NCBI GenBank assembly: GCA_025450195.1
Contig: JANWHW010000030.1
Location: 1-45,851, forward strand
DNA length: 45,851 nt
From: Solirubrobacterales bacterium
GTDB taxonomy: Bacteria; Actinomycetota; Thermoleophilia; Solirubrobacterales; 70-9
Direction of reading: 5' to 3'
Below the pieces are notes generated by a model. The model saw only the letters and a list, made by a program, of their open reading frames with translations. It was not told the origin of the DNA and did no database searches. Positions within the stretch are counted from its first letter, which is position 1, and each line of letters opens with the position of its first letter. This document shows positions 16,458 to 25,621 of the stretch, in pieces. Position numbers and translations under genes: made by a program.

Positions 16458-18218
16458 ATGTTCGAGAAGGTGCTGATAGCCAACCGCGGCGAGATCGCGA
16501 TCCGGGTTGCACGGACCCTGAAGGAGATGGGGATCGGGTCTGTCGCCGTGTACTCGGAGATCGATCGCGACGCGCCCCACGTGCGCGAGGCCGACGAGGC
16601 ATTCCTGATCGGCCCCGCCGTGCCGGCGGAGAGCTACCTCAACATCCCGAAGATCATCGAGGCGGCGAAGGAAGCGGGAGCGAAGGCGATCCATCCCGGC
16701 TACGGCTTCCTGGCCGAGAACGCGGACTTCGCCCGTGCTTGCGACGAGGCCGGCATCGTCTTCATCGGCCCGCCACCCGAGGCGATCGAATCGATGGGCT
16801 CGAAGACGCGGGCGCGCGAGATCATGGCCGAGGCCGGGGTGCCGATCGTGCCCGGCGCTACCGAGCCGGCCAAGGACGTCGAGGCGGCCAAGCAGCAGGC
16901 TGAGGATGCCGGCTACCCCGTTGCCTGCAAGGCAGCCGGCGGTGGTGGTGGCAAGGGGTTCCGCGTCGCGATGACGCCCGACGACCTCGAGGAGGCATCC
17001 GAGGGCGCCGCGCGCGAAGGCGAGAAGTTCGTCTCCGACGACCGCGTCTATGTGGAGCGCTACCTGGAGGATCCGCGCCACGTCGAGGTCCAGGTGCTGG
17101 CCGACTCGCAAGGCAATGTGATCCACCTTGGCGAGCGCGACTGCTCGATCCAGCGACGTCACCAGAAGGTGATCGAGGAGGCGCCGGGCCCGCGCGTCGA
17201 CGCCGAGATGCGCGAGAGGATCGGCAAGATCGCCACCGACGCAGCCGCCGCGGTGGGCTACCGCGGTGCCGGCACCGTCGAGGGCATGCAGGTCGGCGAT
17301 GAGTACTTCTTCCTCGAGATGAACACCCGGGTGCAGGTCGAGCACTGCGTGACCGAGATGGTCACCGGGATCGACATCGTCCGCGAGCAGGTACTGGTCG
17401 CCGCCGGTGAGCCGCTCTCGGTTGGTCAGGACGACGTCGAGCTGCGCGGCCACGCGATCGAGTGCCGGATCAACGCCGAGGCTGCGCACAAGAAATTTGC
17501 CCCCGCTCCGGGCGCGATCACGACCTACCGCGAGCCGGCCGGGCCGGGCGTGCGGGTGGACTCCGGCGTTGAGGCCGGATCCGAGGTGACGCCGATGTAT
17601 GACCCTATGGTCGCCAAGCTGATCGTCTGGGACGTCGACCGCGAGCACGCCACGAGGCGAATGCTGCGGGCGCTCGGGGAGTACGAGGTGGGTGGCCTCA
17701 CCACGCTGATCCCTTTCCACAAGGCGATCCTCGCCACCGAGCAATGGGCGAATGGAGAGACCTGCCGCGACCTGATGGAGGACCGCGACTGGCTGAAGAC
17801 GACGGCGCCTGAGCAGGCCGCCGCACCCGCAGAGGCCGAGGAAGGCGCGGAGCTGGTTGCCCGCGACTACAAGGTCGAGGTCTCCGGCAAACTCTTCGAC
17901 GTCAAGGTGATCGGCGAGGCGGCTGTCGGAGGAGCGGCTCCCGCCGCGGGCGCCGCGCGCCCACCCAAGCGCGAGCGGAAGTCCGGCGGTGGCGCCAGCG
18001 CTTCCAGCGAGTCCCTCCCCTCACCGCTCCAGGGCACCGTCCTCAAGGTGGCGGTCGAGCAGGGAGCGGAGGTCTCCGAGGGCGACCTGATCTGCGTGAT
18101 CGAGGCGATGAAGATGGAGAACGAGATCGCCGCTCATCGCTCCGGCAAGGTCACCGCCCTGAACGTCTCCGAAGGCGCCGCAGTTTCCTCCGGTGACGTC
18201 CTAGCAGTAATCGAGTAG
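16458..18218 (+). CDS. acetyl/propionyl-CoA carboxylase alpha chain (biotin carboxylase + biotin carrier)
   Basis: 586 residues from ATG at 16458 (GTG 16455 is adjacent). The biotin carboxylase part opens FEKVLIANRGEIAIRVARTL and has the ATP-grasp loop KAAGGGGGKGFRV, HLGERDCSIQRRHQKVIEEAP, the EMNTRVQVEH catalytic strand and GHAIECRINAE. A flexible linker rich in Ala, Pro and Arg (residues about 490-515) leads to a biotinyl domain with VIEAMKMENE; Lys552 is the biotin site. This is the AccA3-type fusion common in actinobacteria. It carboxylates biotin with bicarbonate and ATP for a separate beta chain, not present in this window. Substrate (acetyl-, propionyl- or longer acyl-CoA) depends on that chain. 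Confidence 0.96.
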   Translation: MFEKVLIANRGEIAIRVARTLKEMGIGSVAVYSEIDRDAPHVREADEAFLIGPAVPAESYLNIPKIIEAAKEAGAKAIHPGYGFLAENADFARACDEAGIVFIGPPPEAIESMGSKTRAREIMAEAGVPIVPGATEPAKDVEAAKQQAEDAGYPVACKAAGGGGGKGFRVAMTPDDLEEASEGAAREGEKFVSDDRVYVERYLEDPRHVEVQVLADSQGNVIHLGERDCSIQRRHQKVIEEAPGPRVDAEMRERIGKIATDAAAAVGYRGAGTVEGMQVGDEYFFLEMNTRVQVEHCVTEMVTGIDIVREQVLVAAGEPLSVGQDDVELRGHAIECRINAEAAHKKFAPAPGAITTYREPAGPGVRVDSGVEAGSEVTPMYDPMVAKLIVWDVDREHATRRMLRALGEYEVGGLTTLIPFHKAILATEQWANGETCRDLMEDRDWLKTTAPEQAAAPAEAEEGAELVARDYKVEVSGKLFDVKVIGEAAVGGAAPAAGAARPPKRERKSGGGASASSESLPSPLQGTVLKVAVEQGAEVSEGDLICVIEAMKMENEIAAHRSGKVTALNVSEGAAVSSGDVLAVIE

Positions 18219-18226
18219 ACGCCTCT

Positions 18227-18263
18227 CCGGCGGGTGGCGCCGTAGGGGGGCAGGACCCGCCGG
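18227..18263. terminator. hairpin between convergent genes
   Basis: CCGGCGGGT (18227-18235) and ACCCGCCGG (18255-18263) form a perfect 9-bp stem with a 19-nt loop. It sits in the 54-bp space between the carboxylase and sulfatase stops and could stop transcription from both sides. No clear T-run. Confidence 0.5.
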
Positions 18264-18272
18264 CAAGGGCGC

Positions 18273-20105
18273 CTACCGTTTCTGCCCGCGTTCTTTTTCG
18301 CGCCGTTCTTTTTCCCGCTCCCGTTCCCGTTCGCGGATTTCCTTCTGCTTTTTGGCGCGGAGTCGCTGTGCCTCCTTGCGGGTGAGCGGCAGCTTCGGCG
18401 TCACTTCCTGGCAGGCTTTCCCCACGCAATTCTCGAAGCGGCGCATTTGCCGGTGGAGGAAGTTGCGGATCGGGAAGAAGTTGGGGACCTTGTGCAGCGA
18501 GTTCAGCTCGTAAGGGTCGCGGTTGATGTTGTAGAGCTCCTTCTCGCCGGTCGGCCAGGCGATGTACTTGTAAGGGCCCAGCCTGATCCCCTCGTAGTCC
18601 TTTGGCGGCGCCAGGAGCGATGCGGTGGCCTTGGGGCCGCCGCCCGAGACAGCGGGACGGAGCGCTGCGCTGGCCGTCGCGCTTCCGCTCGTCGAGATCC
18701 CCCCATTCGCTTCGACGTCGCTCGTCTGGACGAAGGACTCGAAGAGGATCGGGCGACGGGTGCGCAGTTCGGGGTCTTCCAGGAAGGGGACCAGCGAGCG
18801 CCCGTCGATGCTCTTGTCGGCTTCCGCCCCAGCCAGCTGCAGGATCGTCGGGGCGATGTCGATGTTTGCCGCCAGCTCGCCCGTCGAGCTGCCGTGTTCG
18901 ATGCCAGGGCCCCGGATGAGGAGCGGCAGGTGGGTCGCCGGCTCATAGGCGAGGAACTTGCCCCCGAGCAACCGGTGCTCGCCGAAGAAGAAGCCATTGT
19001 CTGAGGTGAACAGCACATAGGTGTTCTGCAGTCGCCCCATCTGCGCGAGCGTCCCGATGATCAGCTTCACGCCATCGTCTATGGCTCGCAGGGACTCGAG
19101 CTGCTTCTGGTAGTAGACCCGGTAGGTGCGCTTCTCGTTCGGTGTGAGGTGAAACGCTTCGCGGATGAAGCGGGGCTTGTCGTTGACGTTGCCCTCGTCG
19201 AAGCCTTCGGATCGATCGTGCGGCAGGCGGGCACCGTGGAACCAGGCGTTGTGGCGCGGCGCGGCCTCGGGGCCGGCGGGGCGACGGAAGTCGCCGTGTG
19301 GGGCGGTGTAGTCGAGCTGGAGGTAGAAGGGCTGCTCAGGCGATGTCGCTGCCATCTCGGCAGTGGCGATGCTTGTGAAGTTGTCGGTGATGTAGTAGCA
19401 GGGAAGCCCGTTGAGCGGCGCGAACGGGCAGCCGACGTCGTCGCGCACGCCGTATTCCCGGGTTTCCCAACTGCCGGGGTCGCCGAAGGGGCCCTGCAGT
19501 TCTCCGTTGACGTTCAGCGTGTAGCCGTAGAAGTAATGGTTCGTGTCGGCCTTGAGGACCGAGTACCACTCGTTCCAGCCGGGGGGCACGGTCATGCCGT
19601 TGTCAAACGGTTCGTCGCCGTAGCCGTTCAGGAACTTGCCGATGTGGATCGTGCGGTATCCGTCCGCCTGCAGCCAGGTGGCGAGGTTGTGCGAGTTGGC
19701 ACCGCGGAACGAGAAGCCGGTGTAGCCGCCGTTGGGCGGCACGTTGCCGCGGACGTTGTGGTTGTGGGCATAGCGGCCGGTGAGCAGGCTCACTCGCGAG
19801 GGGCAGCAGAGGGGATAGGGGACGTAGTAGCGGTTGAAGGTCATGCCTCGCTTGGCGATCAGGTCGAATGTGTTCGGCATCGCCCGCGTTTTCGCCGCGC
19901 CTTCGAAGGCGCTGAAGGTCGCGTAGAGCCCATCGAGCGTCTGGTCGTCGGTTTGGATTACGACGAAGCTCGGGGCCGTTTCCGTGGCGGCGCCGGCCTC
20001 GGTCCGCCCACTTACGAGGGCAAGCGCGCAGGCCAGGGCTAGCAGCCCCGCCATGATCGGCAGCCGGGCGCTAATGGGCAGCCTGGTTTCGCTGGATCGA
20101 TGCAT
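18273..20105 (-). CDS. secreted formylglycine-dependent sulfatase
   Basis: 610 residues from ATG 20105. An N-terminal hydrophobic segment (ARLPIMAGLLALACALALVSG) is a signal peptide or anchor. The alkaline-phosphatase-like fold begins VVIQTDDQTLDGL (metal-binding Asp53/Asp54), and PLCCPSRVSLLTGR gives the C-x-P-S-R motif, with Cys100 as the residue converted to formylglycine. HNLATWLQADGYRTIHIGKF, YTAPHGDFRRPAG and FTSDNGFFFGEHRL are further active-site segments. It would hydrolyse an extracellular sulfate ester; activity requires a formylglycine-generating enzyme not seen here. The C-terminus ends in a long Arg/Glu/Lys helix (residues about 580-610), an unusual charged tail. Confidence 0.92.
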   Translation of the reverse strand: MHRSSETRLPISARLPIMAGLLALACALALVSGRTEAGAATETAPSFVVIQTDDQTLDGLYATFSAFEGAAKTRAMPNTFDLIAKRGMTFNRYYVPYPLCCPSRVSLLTGRYAHNHNVRGNVPPNGGYTGFSFRGANSHNLATWLQADGYRTIHIGKFLNGYGDEPFDNGMTVPPGWNEWYSVLKADTNHYFYGYTLNVNGELQGPFGDPGSWETREYGVRDDVGCPFAPLNGLPCYYITDNFTSIATAEMAATSPEQPFYLQLDYTAPHGDFRRPAGPEAAPRHNAWFHGARLPHDRSEGFDEGNVNDKPRFIREAFHLTPNEKRTYRVYYQKQLESLRAIDDGVKLIIGTLAQMGRLQNTYVLFTSDNGFFFGEHRLLGGKFLAYEPATHLPLLIRGPGIEHGSSTGELAANIDIAPTILQLAGAEADKSIDGRSLVPFLEDPELRTRRPILFESFVQTSDVEANGGISTSGSATASAALRPAVSGGGPKATASLLAPPKDYEGIRLGPYKYIAWPTGEKELYNINRDPYELNSLHKVPNFFPIRNFLHRQMRRFENCVGKACQEVTPKLPLTRKEAQRLRAKKQKEIREREREREKERREKERGQKR

Positions 20106-20178
20106 CGAAAACGTCCCGCCGGACGACTAAGAGTCGAAACCGCCGTGCCTGGCGAAGTTGCGAAACGCTAGATAACGC

Positions 20179-20862
20179 TCAGGACGCGCCGAGCTTTTTC
20201 GCTGCAGCGCGGAAATTTTTGACCGTGGCGGACGGGGCTTTGCGCCCGTCGAGTTTCTCGTTGTTGCGGTTCACCCAGATCACCGGAACATTCATCTTGA
20301 GAAGCGGAGCGATGTCGGTGCTGTAGCTGGAGGCGATGTGCACCCAGCCTTTCTTGCCGCCAATCCGCCGGGCGCACTCTTTGAAGTGCACCGGGTCGGG
20401 CTTGTAGCTGCGCACCTGCTGGGCGGTCACAACCAAGTCGAGTTCGGTGCGAAGGTGCCGCCGCGAGATGCCGAGCAGTTTGTCGTCGACGTTGGAGATG
20501 ATCCCGATCTCGTAGCGCTTGCCGAGCCGGTCCATGGCGGCGTTGGTCTCCCGAAACGGCAGCCAGTAGGCGACGCTGTCGGGAAGGAACTGGGCTCGGG
20601 AGGGTTCGATCTCCCAGCCGATCTCCTTTGCGACCTTGACGATCGTGCGGCGCAGAACCTCTGCATAGAGTTCATAGGATCCGGCCATGATCTCGGCCTG
20701 GACTTCCATGAAGCGGGCGAGAAACGGCTCCTCCTCAAAGCTGAGGCCGTCCTTGGCCGCCTCTTTCTGGCAGGCATCGATGATGCCCTTCTCCCAGTCG
20801 ATCAGGCTGCCGTAGCAGTCAGTCGTCACCCATTTGATGGTTTTGAGGCTGGGAAGGGGCAT
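20179..20862 (-). CDS. HAD-superfamily hydrolase (haloacid dehalogenase type II-like)
   Basis: About 227 residues from the ATG at 20862 (MPLPSLKTIKWVTTDCYGSLIDWEKG); an ATG nine codons earlier is also possible. DCYGSLIDWE contains the nucleophile Asp of motif I, in the form shared with (S)-2-haloacid dehalogenases. IGIISNVDDKLLG is motif II, and YKPDPVHFKECARRIGGKKGWVHIASSYSTD carries the motif III Lys and motif IV. It may dehalogenate or dephosphorylate a small organic acid. The C-terminal part contains VIWVNRNNEKLDG. Divergent from sucC. Confidence 0.87.
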   Translation of the reverse strand: MPLPSLKTIKWVTTDCYGSLIDWEKGIIDACQKEAAKDGLSFEEEPFLARFMEVQAEIMAGSYELYAEVLRRTIVKVAKEIGWEIEPSRAQFLPDSVAYWLPFRETNAAMDRLGKRYEIGIISNVDDKLLGISRRHLRTELDLVVTAQQVRSYKPDPVHFKECARRIGGKKGWVHIASSYSTDIAPLLKMNVPVIWVNRNNEKLDGRKAPSATVKNFRAAAKKLGAS

Positions 20863-21017
20863 GGAGGGGTTCGCTTCGCGAGTCCGCATAACACCAGATT
20901 GCGAGTGGGACTCGCTGTTGGCTCACGCGGAGGCGGCATTATGCCAAGCACCCACCCACGGGGCTTCGCCCTTACGTTCTCGGATAGGCTGCCGCCCGCG
21001 CCGGAGCGGTGCATTGA

Positions 21018-22181
21018 ATGGACCTCCTCGAGTATCAGGGCAAGCAGCTGTTCGCCGCGCACGGAATCGCCGTGCCCAGCGGCGAGGTCGCATCCACCGT
21101 TGAGGAAGCGGTCGCTGCCGCGGATCGGATCGGCTACCCCTGCGCGATCAAGGCACAGGTGTTGATCGGAGGGCGCGGCAAGGCCGGGGGGATCAAGATC
21201 GCCGCCGACGCCGAGCAGGCCCGCGAGTACGCCGACGCAATCCTCGGCATGGACATCGTCGGGCCGCACGGCGAGGGACCGTTCCGAGTCGATCAGGTCT
21301 GGATCGAGGGCGGCTCCGACATCGCCGCCGAGTACTACGCCTCGGTCATCCTCGACCGCGGTGAGAAGAAGCTGCTGGCGATGGTCTCCGCCAAGGGCGG
21401 TATGGACATCGAGGCTGTCGCCGAGGAGGACCCCGACGCGCTCGTCAGGCGCCACATCGATCCGACCCGCAAGTTCGACGCAGCCGCAGCGCGCACGATC
21501 GTCGACGACGCCGGGCTCGACGAGGACGTCCGCGACCAGGCGGCGGAGGTGCTCGTAAAGCTTGCCGAGGTCGCGAGCAGCGAGGACGCGAGCCTGATCG
21601 AGGTCAATCCGCTAATCGTCACCGCCGACCGCCAGGTCGTCGCGCTCGACGCCAAGGTGACGATCGACGGCAACGCGCTCTTCCGCCACCAGGAGCTCGC
21701 TGAGATCGCCGACACGGTCGACGACCCGCAGGAGGCGATGGCCAAGGAGAAGGGCCTCACCTACGTCAAGCTGGATGGCAACGTAGGCATCCTCGCCAAC
21801 GGCGCCGGTCTCTGTATGTCGACCCTGGATGTGGTCGCGCAGGCGGGCGGCGCGCCGGCCAATTTCCTCGATGCCGGTGGCGGCTCCAAAGCGGAGGCGA
21901 TCGTCAACGCGCTCGAGGTGATCACCTCCGATCAGAAGGTCACCGCGATCCTCTTCAACATCTTTGGCGGCATCACCCGCTGCGACGAGATCGCCAAGGG
22001 GATCGTCGAGGCTTCCGGTCAGCTCGACTTGAAGGTGCCGCTGGTCGTCCGCCTCGATGGCACCAACTCCGAGGAGGGCCTGCGGATCCTCGCCGAGGCC
22101 AACCTTCCCAACCTGAATCAGGAGAAGACGATGCTCGACGCAGCGCGCCGCGTCGTCGAGCTGGCCGGAGCTTCGTCATGA
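21018..22181 (+). CDS. sucC: succinyl-CoA ligase (ADP-forming) beta subunit
   Basis: 387 residues. MDLLEYQGKQLFAAHGIAVP opens the ATP-grasp domain; KAQVLIGGRGKAGGIKIA and EVNPLIVTADRQVVALDAKV bind nucleotide and metal. NFLDAGGGSKAEAIVNALEVI and NIFGGITRCDEIAKGIVEA form the CoA-ligase domain that docks with SucD. It makes ATP from succinyl-CoA in the TCA cycle. Its stop overlaps the sucD start in ATGA (22178-22181), so the subunits are translationally coupled. Confidence 0.98.
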   Translation: MDLLEYQGKQLFAAHGIAVPSGEVASTVEEAVAAADRIGYPCAIKAQVLIGGRGKAGGIKIAADAEQAREYADAILGMDIVGPHGEGPFRVDQVWIEGGSDIAAEYYASVILDRGEKKLLAMVSAKGGMDIEAVAEEDPDALVRRHIDPTRKFDAAAARTIVDDAGLDEDVRDQAAEVLVKLAEVASSEDASLIEVNPLIVTADRQVVALDAKVTIDGNALFRHQELAEIADTVDDPQEAMAKEKGLTYVKLDGNVGILANGAGLCMSTLDVVAQAGGAPANFLDAGGGSKAEAIVNALEVITSDQKVTAILFNIFGGITRCDEIAKGIVEASGQLDLKVPLVVRLDGTNSEEGLRILAEANLPNLNQEKTMLDAARRVVELAGASS

Positions 22182-23050
22182 GCATCATCGTCGGCAAAGA
22201 GACCAAGCTCGTCGTCTCCGGCCTGACCGGGCGCGAGGGCACCTTCCATGGGCTGCGCAACCGCGACTACGGGACCGATCTGGTCGCCGGGGTCACTCCG
22301 GGCAAGGGCGGCCAGGACGTCGAGGGCGTGCCGGTCTTCGACACGATCAAGGAGTCCGTCGAGCAGGCCGGGGCCAACACTTCGATGATCTTCGTGCCGG
22401 CGCGCTTCGCCGCTCCCGCCATCGACGAGGCGATCGAGTCGGGAGTCGAGACGGTGATCGCGATCACCGAGGGCATTCCCGTCCTCGACATGCTGAAGAC
22501 CTACTGGAAGGCCAAGGAGGCAGGCGTCCGGCTGATCGGGCCCAACTGCCCGGGAGTGCTCTCTCCAGGGAAGGCCAACGTCGGCATCATCCCGGCCCAA
22601 TTCTTCGACCAGGGCAAGATCGGCGTCGTTTCCAAGTCGGGCACGCTGACCTACCAGATCGGCAACGAGCTGAAGCAAGCGGGCGAGGGCAACTCCTCGA
22701 TCGTCGGGATCGGCGGCGACCCGATTGTCGGCTCCGACTTCATCGACATCCTGACGATGTATGAGGCCGATCCCGAGACCGAGCTGATCGTGATGGTCGG
22801 CGAGATCGGCGGCGACGCCGAGGAGCGGGCGGCGGAGTTCATCGCCTCCGAGATATCCAAGCCAGTGGTTGCCTACATCGCCGGCTTCACAGCGCCCCCC
22901 GGCAAGCAGATGGGCCACGCCGGGGCGATCATCTCCGGCTCTTCCGGAACCGCGCAGGCGAAGAAGGACGCGCTCGAAGCGAAAGGCGTGCGAGTGGGCG
23001 AAAGCCCCACCGAGACCGCCAAGATCGCGGTCGAAACTCTCCGCTCCTAG
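22178..23050 (+). CDS. sucD: succinyl-CoA ligase alpha subunit
   Basis: 290 residues. The CoA-binding Rossmann domain opens KLVVSGLTGREGTFHGLRNRDYGT; LIGPNCPGVLSPGKANVGIIP and GVVSKSGTLTYQIGNELKQ are family signatures. His247 in KQMGHAGAIISG is the residue phosphorylated during catalysis. It forms the alpha/beta enzyme with SucC. The 4-bp overlap with sucC fits coordinate expression. The downstream membrane-protein gene starts 62 bp later and may or may not be in the same transcript. Confidence 0.98.
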   Translation: MSIIVGKETKLVVSGLTGREGTFHGLRNRDYGTDLVAGVTPGKGGQDVEGVPVFDTIKESVEQAGANTSMIFVPARFAAPAIDEAIESGVETVIAITEGIPVLDMLKTYWKAKEAGVRLIGPNCPGVLSPGKANVGIIPAQFFDQGKIGVVSKSGTLTYQIGNELKQAGEGNSSIVGIGGDPIVGSDFIDILTMYEADPETELIVMVGEIGGDAEERAAEFIASEISKPVVAYIAGFTAPPGKQMGHAGAIISGSSGTAQAKKDALEAKGVRVGESPTETAKIAVETLRS

Positions 23051-23112
23051 GAGCGCTCGCCACCGGCTTTTCGTCGAGTGCCGTCCGGCGCTTCGGTTAC
23101 CAAGTTCCCTCC

Positions 23113-24357
23113 ATGGAGCAGGGAGTACTCGCCGTCGCGGCGCCCAGGCCGGTGCGCCTGGTCGTCTCCGATGACATGGAGCGCGGGCGCGGCAGCGTCT
23201 TCTTCCGCCTCTGGTTCGCGCTGCCGTTCCTGCTCTGGCTCGCGCTCTGGGCGCTGGCGGCCTTCTTCGTCGTGATCGCCAACTGGTTCGCGACCCTGTT
23301 CCGGGGTACTTCGCCGCGCGCGCTCCACGGCTTCCTTGCACGCTTCATCAGGTTCGCGGTCCACGTCTACGCCTACTTCTACCTCGGCGCCGAGCCGCTT
23401 CCCCGCTTCGACGGAAGGCCGGGCTACCCGATCGACGTCGAAATCGACCCGCCGCTACGCCAGAACCGCTGGACGGTCGGCTTCCGTCTCGTGCTCGTCG
23501 TGCCGGCGCTGATCCTGCTCTCCGCCTTCGTCGGCTCAGGCGGCGGCTTCAACGGCTCCAGTGGCGAAGTCAGCAGCTTTGGCCTGTTGCCCGCCGCGGC
23601 CTTCCTCGCCTGGTTCTTCGCCCTGGCTCGGGGGCGGGCGCCGCGTGGCCTGCGTGACCTGATCGCCTACGCGATCTCTTACTCGGCGCAGGTCTGGGCT
23701 TACCTACTGCTGGCGACCGACCGCTATCCCTCGAGCAACCCGCTGACCGCGATCGGGCCGCTGCCGGCTCGCGAGGACCCGGTGCGGCTCGAATTGCGCG
23801 ACGACCTGCGGCGCAACCGCCTCACAGTCTTCTTCCGCCTCCTGCTCGCGTTTCCGCACCTGTTCTGGCTTGCCCTCTGGGGAATCGTCGCGCTGGGCGC
23901 GACAATCGCCAACTGGTTCGCCACCCTGTTCGCCGGCACCTCGCCCGCGGGGCTGCACGGCCTCCTCGCCCGCTACCTGCGCTATCAGTTGCATGTTGGT
24001 GCCTATCTGTACCTGATCGGCAATCCCTTCCCCGGCTTCACCGGCGAGCGCGGCAGCTACCCGGTCGAACTCCACGTCGCCGAGCGCACCCCGCAGAACC
24101 GCTGGACCGTCGGCTTCCGCCTCGTGCTGGCGCTGCCGGCGCTGCTCCTCGTCTTTGCCTACGGCACGCTGCTCTTCACCGTCGCCCTCCTTGGCTGGTT
24201 CGCCTCGCTGTTCACCGGCACCATGCCGCTCGGCCTGCGCAACGCCGGCGCTCTCGCTCTGCGCTACACGGCCCAGACCTACGGCTACCTATTCCTGGTC
24301 AGCGGCGCCTACCCCTACAGCGGTCCCAACGTCGCGCCTACGACGCCGAGCGCTTGA
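23113..24357 (+). CDS. membrane protein with two DUF4389 modules
   Basis: 414 residues built from an internal duplication. Each half carries the pattern RGRGSVFFRLWFALPFLLW / RRNRLTVFFRLLLAFPHLFW, then VVIANWFATLFRGTSPRALHGFLARF / ATIANWFATLFAGTSPAGLHGLLARY and a YAYFYLGAEPLPRF / GAYLYLIGNPFPGF block. The repeats of NWFATLF.GTSP and QNRWTVGFRLVL are easy to see. Several hydrophobic helices make it polytopic. DUF4389 has no assigned function. The stop overlaps the TTG start of the following M48 protease gene by 3 bp (TTGA), pointing to a joint role in membrane quality control or lipid handling; that is an inference from coupling only. Confidence 0.85.
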   Translation: MEQGVLAVAAPRPVRLVVSDDMERGRGSVFFRLWFALPFLLWLALWALAAFFVVIANWFATLFRGTSPRALHGFLARFIRFAVHVYAYFYLGAEPLPRFDGRPGYPIDVEIDPPLRQNRWTVGFRLVLVVPALILLSAFVGSGGGFNGSSGEVSSFGLLPAAAFLAWFFALARGRAPRGLRDLIAYAISYSAQVWAYLLLATDRYPSSNPLTAIGPLPAREDPVRLELRDDLRRNRLTVFFRLLLAFPHLFWLALWGIVALGATIANWFATLFAGTSPAGLHGLLARYLRYQLHVGAYLYLIGNPFPGFTGERGSYPVELHVAERTPQNRWTVGFRLVLALPALLLVFAYGTLLFTVALLGWFASLFTGTMPLGLRNAGALALRYTAQTYGYLFLVSGAYPYSGPNVAPTTPSA

Positions 24358-25610
24358 GGCGACTGGCCTCTCGCCTCGTCCGCCCGGCCACCTTGGCATT
24401 GCTCGCTGGCGGGGCGCTTTGGCTGTGGGCCGCGGTGACGCTCTGGAACGCGACGGCCTCGGTCCCCGACGCCCCGAGCCTGTCGCCGGAGCGCTTTTTC
24501 AGCTCCTCGTTCCTAGAGAGCAGCGCCAGCTTCGAACGCTTCCTGGTAATCGACGGCCTGCTCGCGATCGTGACGCTCGTGTGCGTGCTGGTGCTCTACG
24601 CGCGCCGCGGCCACCATCTGATGCGCGAGTCGGCGGCGGGTCGCATCGGCACCGGCATGCTGCTGGGGATGCTCGGTTTCGGAGTCGTCTGGCTGGCCGA
24701 GCTGCCGTTCGGGTTGGCGGCCGTGTGGTGGGGACGCCGCCACGGCGTCTCTCATCAGGGTTACGTGGAGTGGATCGTCAACAGCTTCTTGGGCCTCGGC
24801 AGCACCTTCCTCTTCATCGCGCTGGCACTGGCGATCGCGATGGGCCTCGCGGGCCCGCTTCGGCGCTGGTGGTGGGTCGCAGCGACACCCCTCTTCGTCG
24901 GACTCGCGCTGCTGTTCGCCTTCGTCAGCCCCTACTTGGCCCCCGACACTTCGCCGCTGCGCGAGCGGGGGTTGATTGCCGACGCGCGGGCGCTCGAGCG
25001 CAGCGAGGGGGTGGAGGGAACGCGCTTTCGCGTTGAGGACGTTGACCGCTACACCACCGCGCCCAACGCCGAGGCCAGGGGATTCGGGCCGACGCGGACC
25101 GTGATCCTCTGGAACACGCTCCTGGGCAAGGACTTCAAACACTCGGAGATCCGTGCCGTATTGGCACACGAGGTCGCTCATCTCGCCCACGACGACCCGC
25201 TCAAGTCGGTGGGCTGGATGGCACTCTTCTTGATTCCGGCCGCAGCGCTGATCGAGCTGCTCACCCGCAGTCGCGGCGGCCTCGCTCGACCCGAGGCGGT
25301 TCCGGTCGCCCTACTCGTCCTGGTCGTGCTGCAGCTGCTGGTGACCCCCTTCTTCAACACGGTCTCACGGCGCGTCGAGGCCTCGGCCGACTGGTCTGCG
25401 CTGGAAGCTACCCACGAACCAGCGGCCGCGCGGGCGGCGTTTCGCCGGCTCAGCACGACGAGCAAGAGCTCGCCCGACCCACCCGCGTGGACCCCGATCC
25501 TCTACGGCAGCCACCCGACGATCATGCAGCGGATCGGCAGACCTACGCCTGGGAACGGGAGCGGCAGCGCTGAGCCGCGCCGACGGTCGCCGGCGCCTGG
25601 GCGTTGCTAG
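24354..25610 (+). CDS. M48-family membrane metalloprotease (Ste24/HtpX-like)
   Basis: 418 residues starting with TTG at 24354, which overlaps the stop of the preceding gene. Four or more hydrophobic segments. EIRAVLAHEVAHLAHDD (about residue 265-280) is the HExxH zinc motif, and the third ligand probably lies in VSRRVEASADWSALE. The gene also carries TVILWNTLLGKDF, a segment typical of Ste24-type enzymes, followed by SHPTIMQRIGR near the end. In this family the protease cleaves misfolded membrane proteins or prenylated substrates at the cytoplasmic membrane. Tight coupling to the DUF4389 protein suggests a shared complex, an inference. Confidence 0.9.
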   Translation: MRRLASRLVRPATLALLAGGALWLWAAVTLWNATASVPDAPSLSPERFFSSSFLESSASFERFLVIDGLLAIVTLVCVLVLYARRGHHLMRESAAGRIGTGMLLGMLGFGVVWLAELPFGLAAVWWGRRHGVSHQGYVEWIVNSFLGLGSTFLFIALALAIAMGLAGPLRRWWWVAATPLFVGLALLFAFVSPYLAPDTSPLRERGLIADARALERSEGVEGTRFRVEDVDRYTTAPNAEARGFGPTRTVILWNTLLGKDFKHSEIRAVLAHEVAHLAHDDPLKSVGWMALFLIPAAALIELLTRSRGGLARPEAVPVALLVLVVLQLLVTPFFNTVSRRVEASADWSALEATHEPAAARAAFRRLSTTSKSSPDPPAWTPILYGSHPTIMQRIGRPTPGNGSGSAEPRRRSPAPGRC

Positions 25611-25621
25611 TGTCGGGACCC

